Shown here: in pieces, positions 30,033 to 41,590 of the stretch | Layout: the number at the start of each line of letters is the position of its first letter | Position numbering within the stretch: position 1 is the first letter of the stretch | Source of the DNA: Zizania palustris | Lineage: Eukaryota; Streptophyta; Magnoliopsida; Poales; Poaceae | Direction: 5' to 3' | DNA: 64,000 nt | Assembly (NCBI GenBank): GCA_019279435.1 | Contig: JAAALK010000286.1 | Span: 17,937,931-18,001,930, forward strand | The notes under the pieces: model-generated | Seen by the model: the letters and a program-made list of their open reading frames with translations, nothing else | Database searches by the model: none | What the model was told of the DNA's origin: nothing | Made by a program: the position numbers and the translations under genes

Positions 30033-31229
30033 ACTGTTTTACTTATTCTAGCTGGTACATGCTTTTGATTACTTGTCAATGATCATGTCTTGTCTCAGTT
30101 CGCTTGATAAGTCTGATATCTGTCATATGCATGGCTTTTATGCTTTACAATTGAAAAATGATCACCATTGCTTCTGGTAACTAGCATGCGTAGGCTGAAT
30201 GCTCTTGCTATCTGTTGCATGCCTTGTAGCTAGTTCCTGACTTAGATGCAAATATGCAACTTGGACATCTGTATGCTTTAAACATGGAAATGTGCTATAA
30301 AATAATGAAAAACCAGAAAAATGAAAATTCCATGCCTTTTTATGCTTAAAATTTAAAAGATCTAGGTGGGTTTGTCTTGTCGCATTGCATTGTTCTGGAC
30401 TGCGTACCATAGCACTTTGGTATGAACTAGGACACTGTAGTGTATGCCAAGACCAATGTCTTAAGCTTCTGATGGTCCAGTTCTGGCCTAGGCTTGACTT
30501 GGTCGGTCAGCATAAGGTTTGACATGCAAATAACCCCTGGCAAAAATGAAAAAGGGAAAAGAAAAGGCTTGAAAATTGAAATGATAACAAGTTTGCTGAA
30601 GCACTTTGTTTTTGGACAATGCTTATCTTGGTAGATATCAGTTAGCTTTTGCATCTCATGCTTTACCTTGCTTGTTTATTGGACCATGTGGTGATGCTTT
30701 TGTTTGCAAAAACTGAAAAATGCGTGCAAATGACTTTCTTTAGATATCATCTGTTGCACTGATCATGCCATGTATCGTTACAGTATGTCTTTTGCAGTAT
30801 CTGTTAGATGTTGTAATTGCAGTCAATCATATCTGAGAAGCATGCTTTCTACACTCCTTCTGCACTCCAGTTGAATTCACTGCATATTTTGAGGGGGAGT
30901 TGCATTTCAGGGGGAGTCTGTGTCTCTATTGAGTGCTTGATGAGTTCACTTGTCAACAAGGGGGAGAAAATTTGGGATCAGAGTTTAAGGGGGAGTTTTT
31001 TACTCTGTTGATATCCTTGTTGTTCTGAAATCGCACTCATTTTTGAGCTTTTACGTTTTGGTTAACCATAATGACCACTTCTTGCTTTTGTTTGGCTTTC
31101 GGTCATTAGGGTTAAACTTTTACCTTATTTTTTCTTCTTCTTTGTTTTCTTGTGTTTTGTTTTCGTGTTTCCACATTTGTTCGCAGGTGCTGAAGAGCTG
31201 AAGAAGAGGAATGTTGACAATGCACTCAT
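30033..31229 (+). other. Cop-3 3' UTR with conserved block and polypurine cluster
   Basis: I see no gene in these 1.2 kb. Bases 30358-30541 are a noncoding block recognisable also in Cop-2, Cop-4 and Cop-5. From about 30,893 there are four extra GGGGGAG tracts (about 30,893, 30,909, 30,958 and 30,985) ahead of the terminal one at 31230. A short open frame of about 64 codons over these tracts looks fortuitous. Confidence 0.8.
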
Positions 31230-31241
31230 CAAGGGGGAGAT
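31230..31241 (+). other. Cop-3 polypurine tract
   Basis: CAAGGGGGAGAT immediately before the 3' LTR; identical in Cop-2 (34876-34887) and, on the minus strand, in Cop-5. Confidence 0.92.
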
Positions 31242-32749
31242 TGAGGAGCCATGCTGAATAGCGTGGGCCTCATGGCTCTAGAAGTGATGAGTCATTGTCA
31301 ACGATAGTCAAAGAGGACAGAAGAAGAGAGGAGATCTGCTGTTTCATGGGCCGCGTGTGACTCAGGTACACGGGCAGCGAGCGACTGTCGGGCAGAGGAG
31401 GCTGCGAAGTCGGGCTGGCCCAATCCGGGTACATGGGCCAGAAGCAGTAGAAGATCCACTGGGCTGTTGACCAGGATTGACTCAGGTACACGGGCGGTGA
31501 GCGATTGCCGGGCTGAGAGAGCTGCGGAGTCGGGCCGGCCCAATCCGGGTACCTGGTGCAAAGTCGGTCGAGGCTTTGTCAGTTTCGGCGCAAAACTGAC
31601 AACCATCGATCTTGTATCCGACTGTCCAGAAGAGAAGCCGTAGTCGCTACGAAAGCTTAGCTTCCGGATAAGTCATCTGTAACTCTAGGCCCATAGTCTG
31701 TCAGTCGTGTCTGTAAAAATACCTAAGGGTAGTAGAGTCTTTTCCTTTATTCTTGCGTCTGTAAAAACCCTAAGGGTCTGGTATAATATTCCTAGTGTTG
31801 GGCAGCCTATAAATAGGGCCCCAATTAATCCCTAGGGTTTGGACTACCCCTTCCAGAATTCACTTTTTAATCTATTGGGTCACTTTGTCTCCTGCGCACT
31901 CTCTCTCTTATTCCTGTTTCTGTGCGCTGCCGGAGGCTTGTTCTTCTGCTTGCATTTATTTTGTTCTTCATTAATGCAGTAAGATTTTGTTCCCTGTTGA
32001 GTGCGAGGCGTGCGTTTGGTTATTGTGAATCTGAATCGCTGTGTACCGTGTGCATTTTTGTTCACTATTTGTTTCTGTTGTTTGTGTTCTTCACGCAAGT
32101 AGTACTAGTTCTTGCTGTTGCAAGTAGTACTACTACACTGTAGCAACAGTACTCTAGTGCCAGCTTTTTGCTTTTACTGCGTAGCTTTTTGATCGAGTTG
32201 ACAGGGCCAAAGTCCCTTTTCTTGTGTGAAGTCCAACTCTGTGAAGCAGACTTCGAATCTGCAAGCTTCGAATCTGCAGACTTCGAATCAGCAGACTTCG
32301 AATCTGCAAGCTTCGAATCTGCATACTTCGAATCTGCATACTTCGAATCTGCAGGCTTCGAATCTGCATACTTCGAATCTGCATACTTCGAATCTGCATA
32401 CTTCGAATCTGCAACCTTCGAATCTGCATACTTCGAATCTGCATACTTCGAATCTGTAACCTTCGAATCTGCAACCTTCGAATCTGCAACCTCTGAATCT
32501 GCAACCTTCGAATCTGCAACCTCCGAATCTGCAACCTCCGAATCTGCAACCTCAGAATCTGCAACCTCAGAATCTGCAACCTCTGAATCAGCAGACTTCG
32601 AATCTGCAGACTTAGTCAATCTGTTCTCGCTTTGCTGTTTAGTTTTCTTTTTAAATGCGTTGGGCTTTGGGAGCAGGCCATTGATTCGAAAGAAATTTTT
32701 TTAGGCGCCCATTCACCCCCCCCCTCTGGTCGCTACTTTCGGTCCTACA
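31242..32749 (+). repeat. Cop-3 3' LTR
   Basis: 1,508 bp, the partner of 22374-23904, with the U3 module pair (31359, 31479), TATAAATA at 31808-31815 and the tandem array. Confidence 0.95.
32249..32613 (+). repeat. 15-bp tandem array in Cop-3 3' LTR (about 24 units)
   Basis: Same unit as 23376-23770 but about 30 bp shorter. Unit order is otherwise largely conserved, so the difference is a loss or gain of two units. Confidence 0.92.
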
Positions 32750-32754
32750 ACAGA
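32750..32754. repeat. Target-site duplication of Cop-3 (right copy)
   Basis: ACAGA, as at 22369-22373. Confidence 0.93.
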
Positions 32755-33485
32755 TGACCCCAATGGGCACATATGGAGGTCTGGACAAGGATGAGGACGG
32801 CGTCAAGGTAAATGAGAGAGAGTATCGAGGGATGATCGGTTCGCTACTATACTTGACTGCGACGAGACCGGATATTGAGTTTGTCATAGGTGTGTGTGCA
32901 CGTTTTCAGTCATCGCCAAGCGCATCTCACCGGCAGGTTGTGAAGCGTATTTTCAGGTATCTTACATATGCTCCTGATTTAGGTCTTTATTATTCTGCAT
33001 CATCGTCTCTTGACTTAGCTGGTTTTTCGGACGCTGATTTTGGTGGGTGCCGGCTGGATCGCAAGTCTACTTCTGGTACTTGCCAGCTTCTTGGTTCTTC
33101 ACTTGTTTCATGGTCTTCTAGAAAACAATTTGGAGTTGCGCTTTCTACTACTGAGGCTGAGTATGTAGCTACTGCTAGCTGCTATTCTCAGTTAGTTTGG
33201 ATGATTTCTACTTTGCGGGATTTTGGGTTATTCTTTCCTTCGCGAGTTTCTTTGTTTTGTGATAGCACTAGTGCAATTAGTGTAGGAAAAAACTCATGTC
33301 TTCATTCAAAAACCAAACATATTGATGTGCGCTTCCACTTTCTGAGGGATCAATATGAGAAAGGAGTCATTGATCTTATACATGTTGATACCCATCAGCA
33401 GTTGGCTGATATTTTTACTAAACCCCTAGATCAGTATACTTTTGAGCGTTTACGAGGGGATTTGGGAGTTGTGTATCCTTTCTAG
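32755..33485 (+). pseudogene. Cop-2 pol, last part (RNase H)
   Basis: This continues directly from 22373 with MTPMGT and is open for 243 codons. It has RPDIEFVIG, FSDADFGGCRLDRKSTSG, STTEAEYVA, CDSTSAISVGK and the end VDTHQQLADIFTKPLD. It stops at TAG 33483-33485 just after YPF. The catalytic acidic residues of RNase H are present, and this part alone shows no stop; only its separation and the upstream stops kill it. Confidence 0.92.
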
Positions 33486-34875
33486 GATACTTTGAGTCAT
33501 TTTTTACTTTCTTTTATTTTTTATTGAGTCTTTTTGTGTGCATTCATATCTTGCATAATCATCAATCACATTTTGAGCTTGCTTCTGTTATATGATTAAT
33601 CTGCTTTACTTTCTCTAGCTAGTATATGCTTTTGATTACTTGTCGATGATCATGTTCTGGTTTAGTTCACATGATATATCTGATATTTGTCATATGCATG
33701 GCTTTTATATTTTAAAATTGAAAAATGATCACCATTGCTTCTGGTAACTAGCATGTGTAGGCTGAATGCTTTCGCTATCTTTTACATGCCTTGTAGCTAG
33801 ATCCTTACTTAGATTCAGACATGCAACTTGGACATTTATATGCTTTAAATATGAAAAATGTGCTATAAAAATGATAAAAATTCAGAAAAATGAAACAATT
33901 TATGCATTTTTATGATTATCAGAAAAGATCTAGGTGGGTTTGCTTTGTCGCATTGCACTGTTCTGGACTGCTTACCATAGCACTTTGGTATGAACTAGGA
34001 CGGTGTAATGTATGCTAAGACCAATGTCTTAAGCTTCTGATGGTCCAGTTCTGGCCTAGGCTTGACTTGGTCGGTTAGCATAAGGTTTGACATGCAAATA
34101 TCCCCTGACAGAAATGAAAAATAAAAAAAAAAGATAAAGTCTGAAAAATTTAAAAAGATGACAAGTTTGCTGAAGCGTTTTGTTTTGGACAATGCTTATC
34201 TTGGTAGATATCAGTTAGCTTTTGCATCTCATGCTTTACTCTGCTTGTCAACTAGAAAATGTGATGATGCTTTTGTTTGCAAAAATCAAAAAATGCATGC
34301 TAATGACTTTCTTAAGATATCATCTATTGCACTAATCATGTCATGTATCTTACACAGTATATCTTTCGCTATACCTATTAGATGTTGTAATTGCAGTCAA
34401 TCATATCTAGGAAGCATGCTTTTCACACTCCACCTGCACCCCATCTGCAATCATGGCATATTTTGAGGGGGAGTTGCATTTCAGGGGGAGTTTGTGTCTA
34501 TGTCTTTTTAAGGTGCATTTAGTCTCACTTGATGAGTCCAATTGTCAACAAGGGGGAGAAATTTTTGAGTACATTTTTTAGCTTTCTCTGGGATTTATTT
34601 CAAGGGGAGTTCCTTGCATTTTTTTAGCTTTCTCTGGGATTTATTTCAGGGGGAGTTCCTTCTTGATAATTTTAAAAATTTCGAGATTGCACTTGCTTTT
34701 GAGTGTTTTTTTGGTTAACCATAATGACTAGTTTTCTTGCTTCTATTTGGCTTTTGGTCATTAGGGTTAAACTTTTATTTTCTTTCTTCTATTTTCTTTT
34801 GTTTTTGTTTTCCTATTTCCACATGTTTTGCAGGATCTAGAGATAAGCTGAAAAGGGTGTTGACAATGCACTCAT
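33486..34875 (+). other. Cop-2 3' UTR with conserved block and polypurine cluster
   Basis: No gene seen. The conserved noncoding block lies at 33925-34110. GGGGGAG-like tracts occur at about 34,464, 34,484, 34,550, 34,602 and 34,648, before the terminal tract. A segment containing TTTTTAGCTTTCTCTGGG is repeated at about 34,576 and 34,622. Open frames on either strand here are short and not conserved. Confidence 0.75.
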
Positions 34876-34887
34876 CAAGGGGGAGAT
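34876..34887 (+). other. Cop-2 polypurine tract
   Basis: CAAGGGGGAGAT directly before TGAGAAACC of the 3' LTR. Confidence 0.92.
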
Positions 34888-36382
34888 TGAGAAACCATGT
34901 TGAAGAATATGGTTTTGATATTCCAGATGTGATGAGTGATTGTCAACGGAAGTCAAAGGAAGGGAGAGATGAAGACATGCCGAGTCTGAGGCGCATGTGA
35001 CTCAGGTACATGGGCAGTGAGCGACGGCCGGGCAGAGGAGCTGCGGAGTCGGGCTGGCCCAATCCGGGTACATGGCTAGGAGCGGCAGATGATCCACTGG
35101 TTTGTTGACTGGGTTTGACTCAGGTACACGGGCTGCGAACGATTGTCGGGCTGAGGAAGCTGCGGGGTTGGGTCGGCCCAATCCGGTACCCGGTGCGAAG
35201 ACGGTGGACGCTTTGTCAGTTTCGGCGTAAAACTGACAATCTATAATTAATTCGTTTTTAGGATATTAATATTTAGTTTTTAAGTTTAGAATATTTTTAT
35301 TTGAGTCAGGTGATTTTTTTTAAGAATATTTTAGTAATTTTCGGAATTTATTTTAGATTCAGTTTATTTTACCAAAAGGTAAATTAGTCTTTTCATGTAT
35401 TAGGATTTGCCTATAAATAGGCCCCTATCCCGTTGGGGATTGATGACTGTTTTTCAGATCAATCTATGATCTACAGTCCATTGTTCGGTTTTGTCTTCCA
35501 TGAAAATTTTTCTTCTGCTCCGATAAATTTCGCCGGTGTTTTACCTCCATCCGTCGCGTTTTGTGTCTCATCACAGCCAAGCCGGCGTGGAGATCTAGTG
35601 CAGATAGCTAGCTGGCAGCCTAGCCGGCTATTTCCTGGAAAAAGGCAGCAGCCTGCACTCACGCGCCGTGCGTCAGCGGCGTGCAGGAACAGTGCGCTGC
35701 CAGGCGGGCTCACGGCGGGAGCTATTGCTTCTTCATGCGATTGCGTTGCTAGGAGCAGTCCGCATCAACACGCCTAGCGCAGGAAGCTAGGCCATAGGCC
35801 TCACGCCGATGTGTAGAAGTCACGGCGTTGCAGGAAGTTTTTCCAGGCACGCGAATCGAGGTAGCCACGGTGGGAACGACGCTAGAGTCAACAGCACGTC
35901 AGAAGGTCCGCAGGTGAGTTGGTTTTAATCTACTATTTTTTAGCTAGTTGGTTAATTAAATAATGATCTATTCTGATTAGCAGTAAAATTGTTTTTAGTA
36001 TTTTTATAGATATTTTATCTACTTGATATTAATCTTTAATTTGCTTATTCATTATTTCGTATTATTTATTTAAATATGTCTGATTAATTCATGTTCTATT
36101 CATTTGATTAGTACTTTATTTCTAGACTAAAATATATATATTTCGTGATTGTTTTCTAGGTGTTTTTATTAATTGCAGTATTTTTATTTAGATTATTTTT
36201 AATATCATTTTAATTAGTACACCGGTCAATTTTTTAAGCTAGACAACTTTAATTCCTGAAACTTGCTTTGCAAATATTATTTGTCTGGTTATGTTCTTTT
36301 GGGTGGTGAGATTAAAATATAATTTAGCAAGAAATTTTTAGGCGCCATTCACCCCCCTCTGGTCGCTACTTTCGGTCTTACA
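34888..36382 (+). repeat. Cop-2 3' LTR
   Basis: 1,495 bp. It carries the roughly 73 bp missing from the 5' LTR, the U3 module pair, TATAAATA at 35412-35419 and the U5 end GGTCTTACA. Many scattered substitutions against the 5' LTR show it is older than Cop-3. Confidence 0.92.
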
Positions 36383-36387
36383 ACATA
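36383..36387. repeat. Target-site duplication of Cop-2 (right copy)
   Basis: ACATA, as at 15623-15627. Confidence 0.92.
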
Positions 36388-37928
36388 AGATTCAGGTACA
36401 TGAACTTATTTTCACACACATGAAGGAAAAACAGTTTTAACACCAAAACAGCAAGCACTGGAAATCACCTCTGAGTTTCAACAGCAATAACTTCAAAACA
36501 GTTTTGCAGAAGTAAAAATTTCAGAGAAAAAATTTGCACAAGCAATCAGCAAAGAATCAAGAAGATTTCTAGTTCAGAATAATCCAGACCTTGGTGATCC
36601 TCAAGCAATATGTCCACACTTGAACCATTTCTGAAAAATGCAGCAACACAAGTATTCTGGACAGAACCACTAAACATAAAACAGATTTCTCTAAATCAGT
36701 AAAACTTGATTCTTCCTCCAAAATAATTTGTTCATCCTTCAACCATGATATCCCTCAAGAAACAATCCAAGAATCAGCCAAGATGCTGATGAACAATTGA
36801 AGCAACATTCTATCAAACATATAGCATGCTAAACAAAAACTGAACCAATTGAACCAGAGTATTTTTCAGAGCTGTGATGCCTCTTTTGATCAGCAAAAAA
36901 ATCAAGAAGATATTGCAGAAATCACTTGCAACTTTCAAAAATGGATCATTCAAAACATCTACGACAAAAGTTGTATAGACTTCAACAACAAGTTCTGCAC
37001 AGAAATCACTAGAAAATAGCTCTCAAAACTGAATTCACTTCTGAAAACATACCTGTGCCCAGAACTGTTCCTGATCCATCGCTGCACTATAACTCTTTTC
37101 GGATTGTGAACAGGAACCGATTTTGATGTATTTCAGCAGAAAACATGGCACAAATTTGATAGAAAAGTTATGTGGTTCAGCCAAAAGAACAACCACCTGC
37201 CCATGGATATGGTCCTCTATTTATAGGCCAACCATGGAGGTATTTTCTTAAAAGAACCCTCTAGAACTAAAATATTACATCAAGGTACTATTCCTTGTAA
37301 TATATTTTCAGAATTAAGAAATTCTGAAAATTATACTAAAGGAGTACAATTTCTCTAAACGCTTACTAATATTAAACCTAGTTTATTACACAATGACTCA
37401 ACACTAAAAAGGACACATAACTATTGAAATTAATAAAACTAGATTTGCGACGGTTTTCAGCAAAAACCGACAAAGCCTCTCAACCCTTTGACTCGTGACA
37501 CCACTTTGCGACTCCTAGCACCATCAAGACATTTCCGCTCTCGATCCCCTCGAGCTGCCTGAATGCTTGCCCTAGCCGCCCCCTGGCAGACCCGGCCGTC
37601 ACGCCATCGCTTTCATCCGTCCATTCAAGTCTCGCTCGGTCTCTTCGTGCACTCTTGAGATCTTCTCCAACTTCGCCCGGTCTTCTTGATCCTTCGGCAT
37701 CGAGCTCCCCGCTTGACCCTTGATCACTCGCCATCGACAGTCGATCAGCATCTCCACCCTGCACATCCAAGACAAGCCAAAACAAGAACATGATGCACCG
37801 CCAAAACCCTCGGCACACAATCCTCCAATTTACATCGAACCCCTCGATGCACTCAAACCACCACTCCATTGCTCGAACTCATCCTTGTCAATCACTCATC
37901 ATTCAGACAGAAACAACCATTGGTTTCA
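36388..37928 (-). repeat. Shared Cop-1/Cop-4 LTR, right part (R and U3)
   Basis: It continues the A/T-rich leader from 15627 and then U3, with the conserved GGCTTTGTCRGTTT motif (minus strand, about 37,475) also found in Cop-2 and Cop-3. It ends CAATCACTCATC...GGTTTCA, matching the LTR start TGAGAAACC of the relatives. The whole LTR is about 3,068 bp without Cop-2. It is followed directly by Cop-4 3'-UTR sequence, without a polypurine tract. Open frames near 37,480-37,980 on both strands have no recognisable domain. Confidence 0.78.
37218..37225 (-). promoter_or_regulatory. TATA box of the shared Cop-1/Cop-4 LTR
   Basis: Minus strand TATAAATA in GGCCTATAAATAGAGG, about 700 bases into the LTR. 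This implies an unusually long leader of about 2.3 kb before the primer site. Confidence 0.7.
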
Positions 37929-38496
37929 CACAGGGGTTATTTGCAAGTCAACCTTATGCTAATCGACCATGCCAAGCCTAGGTTGAAACCATCTGAAGCT
38001 TAAGACATTGGTCATGGTATACACTTCAATGTCCAAGTTCATACCAAAGTGCAATGGTAAGCAGTCTAGAACAAAGTAGTGCGACAATGCAAACCCACAT
38101 GGATCTTTTCAATTTTATCACAAGATAAATATTTTTTGTTTCATTTTCATTTTTTTATCATTCATCATTTTCATTTTTCAATTTTCAATTTTTTTATTTT
38201 GAGCATAACAGGATCAAGTTGTGCATTAGCATCCATGTGAAAAGGACAAACCTATCAGGTATGTAATGAATAGAAAATGAACCCTAGCCTATTAATGCTA
38301 GTTTCTAGACTAAGTAGTGACCATTTTCAGATTTTCACAAATAAAAACCATGCTCAAGATAGGTAGTTAGATGTATTCAATCCAAGCATAATCACCAGAA
38401 GTATAAGACAATATTGTAAAAGGCATAATAAAGCATTTACATGTAAAAGCAATTAAGCATATTATAGAAGCATATGCAAAAGTACACAACTCCCCC
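37929..38496 (-). other. Cop-4 3' UTR, missing its polypurine end
   Basis: Bases 37930-38109 are the conserved 3'-UTR block (reverse complement). They abut the LTR end GGTTTCA at 37928, where relatives have roughly another 0.8 kb or more of UTR and the polypurine tract. A single ACTCCCCCTC tract remains at about 38,489. No gene seen. Confidence 0.72.
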
Positions 38497-41400
38497 TCAC
38501 ATGATGCCATAAGGATGACAAATGTCAAGCTCTCCCCTCAAAAATGCAAAACGAGAAGCATCGAGAGGCTTGGTGAAAATATTTACAAGCTGATTCTGGG
38601 TATCAACAAAGCGCAAATCGATATTACCCTTCTCATTGTGATCTCTTAAGAAATGACAATGCATGTCAATGTGTTTGGCCGTAGGATTTTGTACTGGGTT
38701 GGTGAATGATAATCGCACTCATGTTGTCACAAAACAATAGAACTCCTTTAAAATCCAACCCAAAGTCCTGCAAAGTAGAAACCATCCACAAAATCTATGC
38801 GCAACAGCTAGTGGCAGCTACATATTCAGCCTCGGCTGTAGACTGTGCAATGCTAGACTGTTTGCGAGAAGACCAACACACAAGAGAAGAGCCAAAAAAG
38901 TGACAAGTCCTAGAAGTACTCTTGCGATCAATACGACATCCAGCAAAGTCAGTGTTAGAAAAACCTCTCAAGCATAATGAAGGTGATGCAGAATACCAAA
39001 TGCCAAATTCAAGAGTGTGCTTGAGATACCTTAGAATGCACTTGACAGTTTGACGATGTGAAGCCCTAGAAGAAGCATGATAATGAGCGCACAGACACAC
39101 AGCAAAGTGTATGTCCAGCCTCATAGCCATCAAGTAGAGGAGGGAGCCGATCATGCTCTAGAACTCCTTTTGGTCCACTTCTTCTCCGTCTTCATCTGGA
39201 TCAAGCGCAACTGAAGTACCCATTGGGGTAGCAAGTGGTTTTGCATATGACATGACAAAGCGTTTTAGCATGTCTTTAGTGTATTTCGTCTGATGAACAA
39301 AAGTTCCTTGTTTTCTTTTCTTGATTTTCAAACCAAGGAAGGAGGTCAGCTCGCCAATCATCGACATTTCGAATTCCCTGCTCATGGATTAAGCAAACTC
39401 GGCCACAAGAGTATGAGATGAACCACCAAAGATTATATCATCAAAATAAATCTGAACAAGTAAGAAATTTTTGCCATACATGATAGTGAACAAGGTCTTA
39501 TCAACAGAGCCTATTTTTTACTCGTGGTCAATCAAGAAGGTCCTAAGGCGGTCATACCAAGCCCTAGGAGCTTGCTTGAGCCCATATAAATCTTTGTGGA
39601 GTTTAAAGACTCTATGGGGGTATGGGATGCTCAAAACCAGGAGGCTACTTGACATACACATCTTCTCCTATGAAACCATTAAGGAAAGCGCTTTTTACAT
39701 CCATTTCAAAAAGTTTAAATCCACGAGACGATGCAAAAGCAAGCAAGATCTTAATGGCCTCAAGTCAAGCTACCGGTGCAAATGTTTCTCCAAAATCAAC
39801 CCCCACGACTTGAGTATACCATTGAGCCACAAGTCTAGCCTTGTTTCTCACTATAGCCCCATCCTCCCTCTGTTTGTTTTTCAAAATCCATTTTGTTCCA
39901 ATGATATTAATGTTAGGGGGTGGATCAATAAGAATCCAAACTTGATTTCTATCAAAATTTTCAAGCTACTCATGCATGGCGTTGATCCAACTCGCATCAG
40001 ACAAAGTATGACTAACATCTAACGGTTCAAAATTCGCAACAAAAGCAGAATCAATGAAGTGAGCATGAGATCGAGTTACTCATTCATTTAGCTCACCGAT
40101 GATCTAGTTAGGAGGATGCATTATCTGAATATGAAGCGATGCTTCTCTTTGCGACAGAATCTCACCCTCAACTCTTGTTTAAGTTTGCTCCATGCTTCTA
40201 GAAGTCGAATCTTCATGTCCTCTTGTTGATGTAGATGAAGCTTCTGGAAATGCCGTAGAGGGAGGTAGTGGTACAACATCATTATCTTCACCATCGGATG
40301 GTTCCTCTTCCTCAAAAATTATTTCACTCATATCACGCTCACTCGCAAGTTCAAAAAAAAAACTAACACATGGAGATGTTTCATCGAACGACACATCACA
40401 AGATTCAACTATAGTGTTAGATTCAAGATTGAAAACACGATAAGAGTGACCATGTAAGGAATAGCCCAGAAAGATTCCATCAGATGCGTGTGATTCAAAT
40501 TTGTCCAAGTTGCCTCACTTTAGGATGAAGCACCGACATCCAAATACTCTTAAGTGAGTGACCTTGGGATTCCTCCCAAAACAAAGTTCATAAGATCTCA
40601 CATTCAACAAAGAGTACATAAAGATCCTATTGGAGATGTAGCATGTTGTACTCATGACTTTAGCCCAGAATTTTCTAGGAGTCATATGCTCGTTGAGCAT
40701 TGTCCTAGCCATCTCCACAAGTGTGCGATTTTTCCTCTCAACAACACCGTTTTGTTGAGGGACTCTTGGTGCAGAAAACTGATGTTTCATTCCATGTTCA
40801 AGGCAAAAATCTACAAAACAGCTGTTCTTGAACTCGGTGTCGTTGTCACTTCGAATGGATTTCATTGCACCGGTGAGTTCATTGAATAGCCTCAATGCTA
40901 AGTTCTGAAAGTGTATAAACACTTCATCCTTGTTTACAAGAAAGAAAACCCAAGAGTAGCAAGAATAGTCATCAACAACAACGAGAACGTACCATTTTCC
41001 GCCTAAAGAGCTAACCTAGGATGGACCAACAGTATCCATATGAAGAAGCTCTCCAGGTCGCTTAGTCATCACCATGTTTATGGGTGAATGAGAGGTTGCA
41101 ACCATTTTTCCAAGATGACAAGGATCACAAATAAGGTTCTTCTCAAATTTGAGCTTGGGCAATCCTCGGATAAGTCATAGGGCACTCGTTCGAGCAAGAA
41201 GATCAAAGCTCATGTGCCCTAGTCTCCTATGCCACATCCAAAGCTTAGATGAAGGTTCAACTAAAAGGCAATGAGAAGATCCAAATGATTCAGAGAAGTC
41301 AGCTCCAAACACTCTCCCTACTCTCAAGATTTCACAAATGAAAGCGCCAGAAGAATCAAGCATATGAGAGGCATCACGACCAAAGTTATAGCCCAAGTCC

Positions 41401-41590
41401 TTAACCAATGCAACATTAGAGAGAGTGAAGTTCTCATTGATTCTAATAATACCTTGGCCTTTCACTCTACTTTTGCGATTGTTTCCAAAAGTGATGTGTT
41501 CTCGTTGCTTGGTTAAGGTGAAGCTGGAGAACTGTGATGACTTTCTAGTCATGTGGCATGAACAGCCAGACTCGATAATCCACTTGTTCT
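38497..41590 (-). pseudogene. Cop-4 pol, heavily mutated
   Basis: Read leftwards on the minus strand from about 41,590: a protease/pre-integrase region with REHITFGNN and MWHRRLGHMSFDLLAR (41552-41175); integrase with RSDNDTEFKN and NGVVERKNRTLVEMART (40922-40515), where Gly of the usual DNG motif is Asp; an acidic linker (40508-40179); reverse transcriptase (about 40,080-39,158), in which the catalytic box reads YFDDIIFGG (about 39,450) instead of YVDD; RNase H (39154-38795) with FSNTDFAGCRIDRKST, where one catalytic-region Asp is Asn; and the end VDTQNQLVNIFTKPLD to CHPYGIM (stop at 38497). Frameshifts and stops separate nearly every block. No function is possible. Confidence 0.85.

Larger units (their letters stand above)
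22374..32749 (+). mobile_element. Cop-3: young Ty1/copia element inserted in Cop-2
   Basis: 10,376 bp: 5' LTR 22374-23904, primer site 23907-23918, gag 23970-26721, pol 26724-30032, 3' UTR 30033-31229, polypurine tract 31230-31241, 3' LTR 31242-32749, flanked by ACAGA. By eye the LTRs differ by a few dozen bases at most plus small indels, so it is the youngest complete copia in the window. It belongs to the same broad family as Cop-2 but has a distinct LTR leader. Confidence 0.95.
15628..36382 (+). mobile_element. Cop-2: Ty1/copia element (SIRE/Maximus-like), split by Cop-3
   Basis: 5' LTR 15628-17049, primer site 17052-17063, gag 17116-19862, pol 19863-22373 continuing at 32755-33485, 3' UTR 33486-34875, polypurine tract 34876-34887 and 3' LTR 34888-36382. 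Cop-3 (22374-32749) sits in the reverse transcriptase/RNase H region. The long gag with two zinc knuckles and the multiple GGGGGAG tracts before the 3' LTR fit the SIRE/Maximus copia lineage (family knowledge). At least ten premature stops are seen relative to Cop-3, so it is a dead copy. Confidence 0.92.
47..37928 (-). mobile_element. Cop-1: pol-less Ty1/copia element, split by Gyp-1 and Cop-2
   Basis: Read on the minus strand, the order is: the LTR (37928-36388 joined to 15627-14101), a degenerate primer site (14099-14087), gag (about 14040-12821), Gyp-1 inserted, the rest of gag with a coiled coil and a second zinc knuckle (1327 to about 150), and then directly a short 3'-UTR piece (about 130-47). 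In the sister element Cop-4 about 3 kb of pol lies between the second zinc knuckle and this 3'-UTR piece; in Cop-1 it is absent. The span given includes the nested Gyp-1, Cop-2 and Cop-3. The LTR is shared with Cop-4. Confidence 0.75.

Noticed and set aside
30817..31011. Short frame across the polypurine cluster of Cop-3
   Set aside because: About 64 codons, not conserved in Cop-2, no start context.
32065..32704. The same repeat-coded frames in the second LTR
   Set aside because: Same reason; the unit number differs between the LTRs, as expected for a noncoding array.
37480..37981. Possible host gene exon near 37,480-37,980
   Set aside because: Lies in U3 of the shared copia LTR up to its TGAGAAACC-type end; overlapping frames on both strands.
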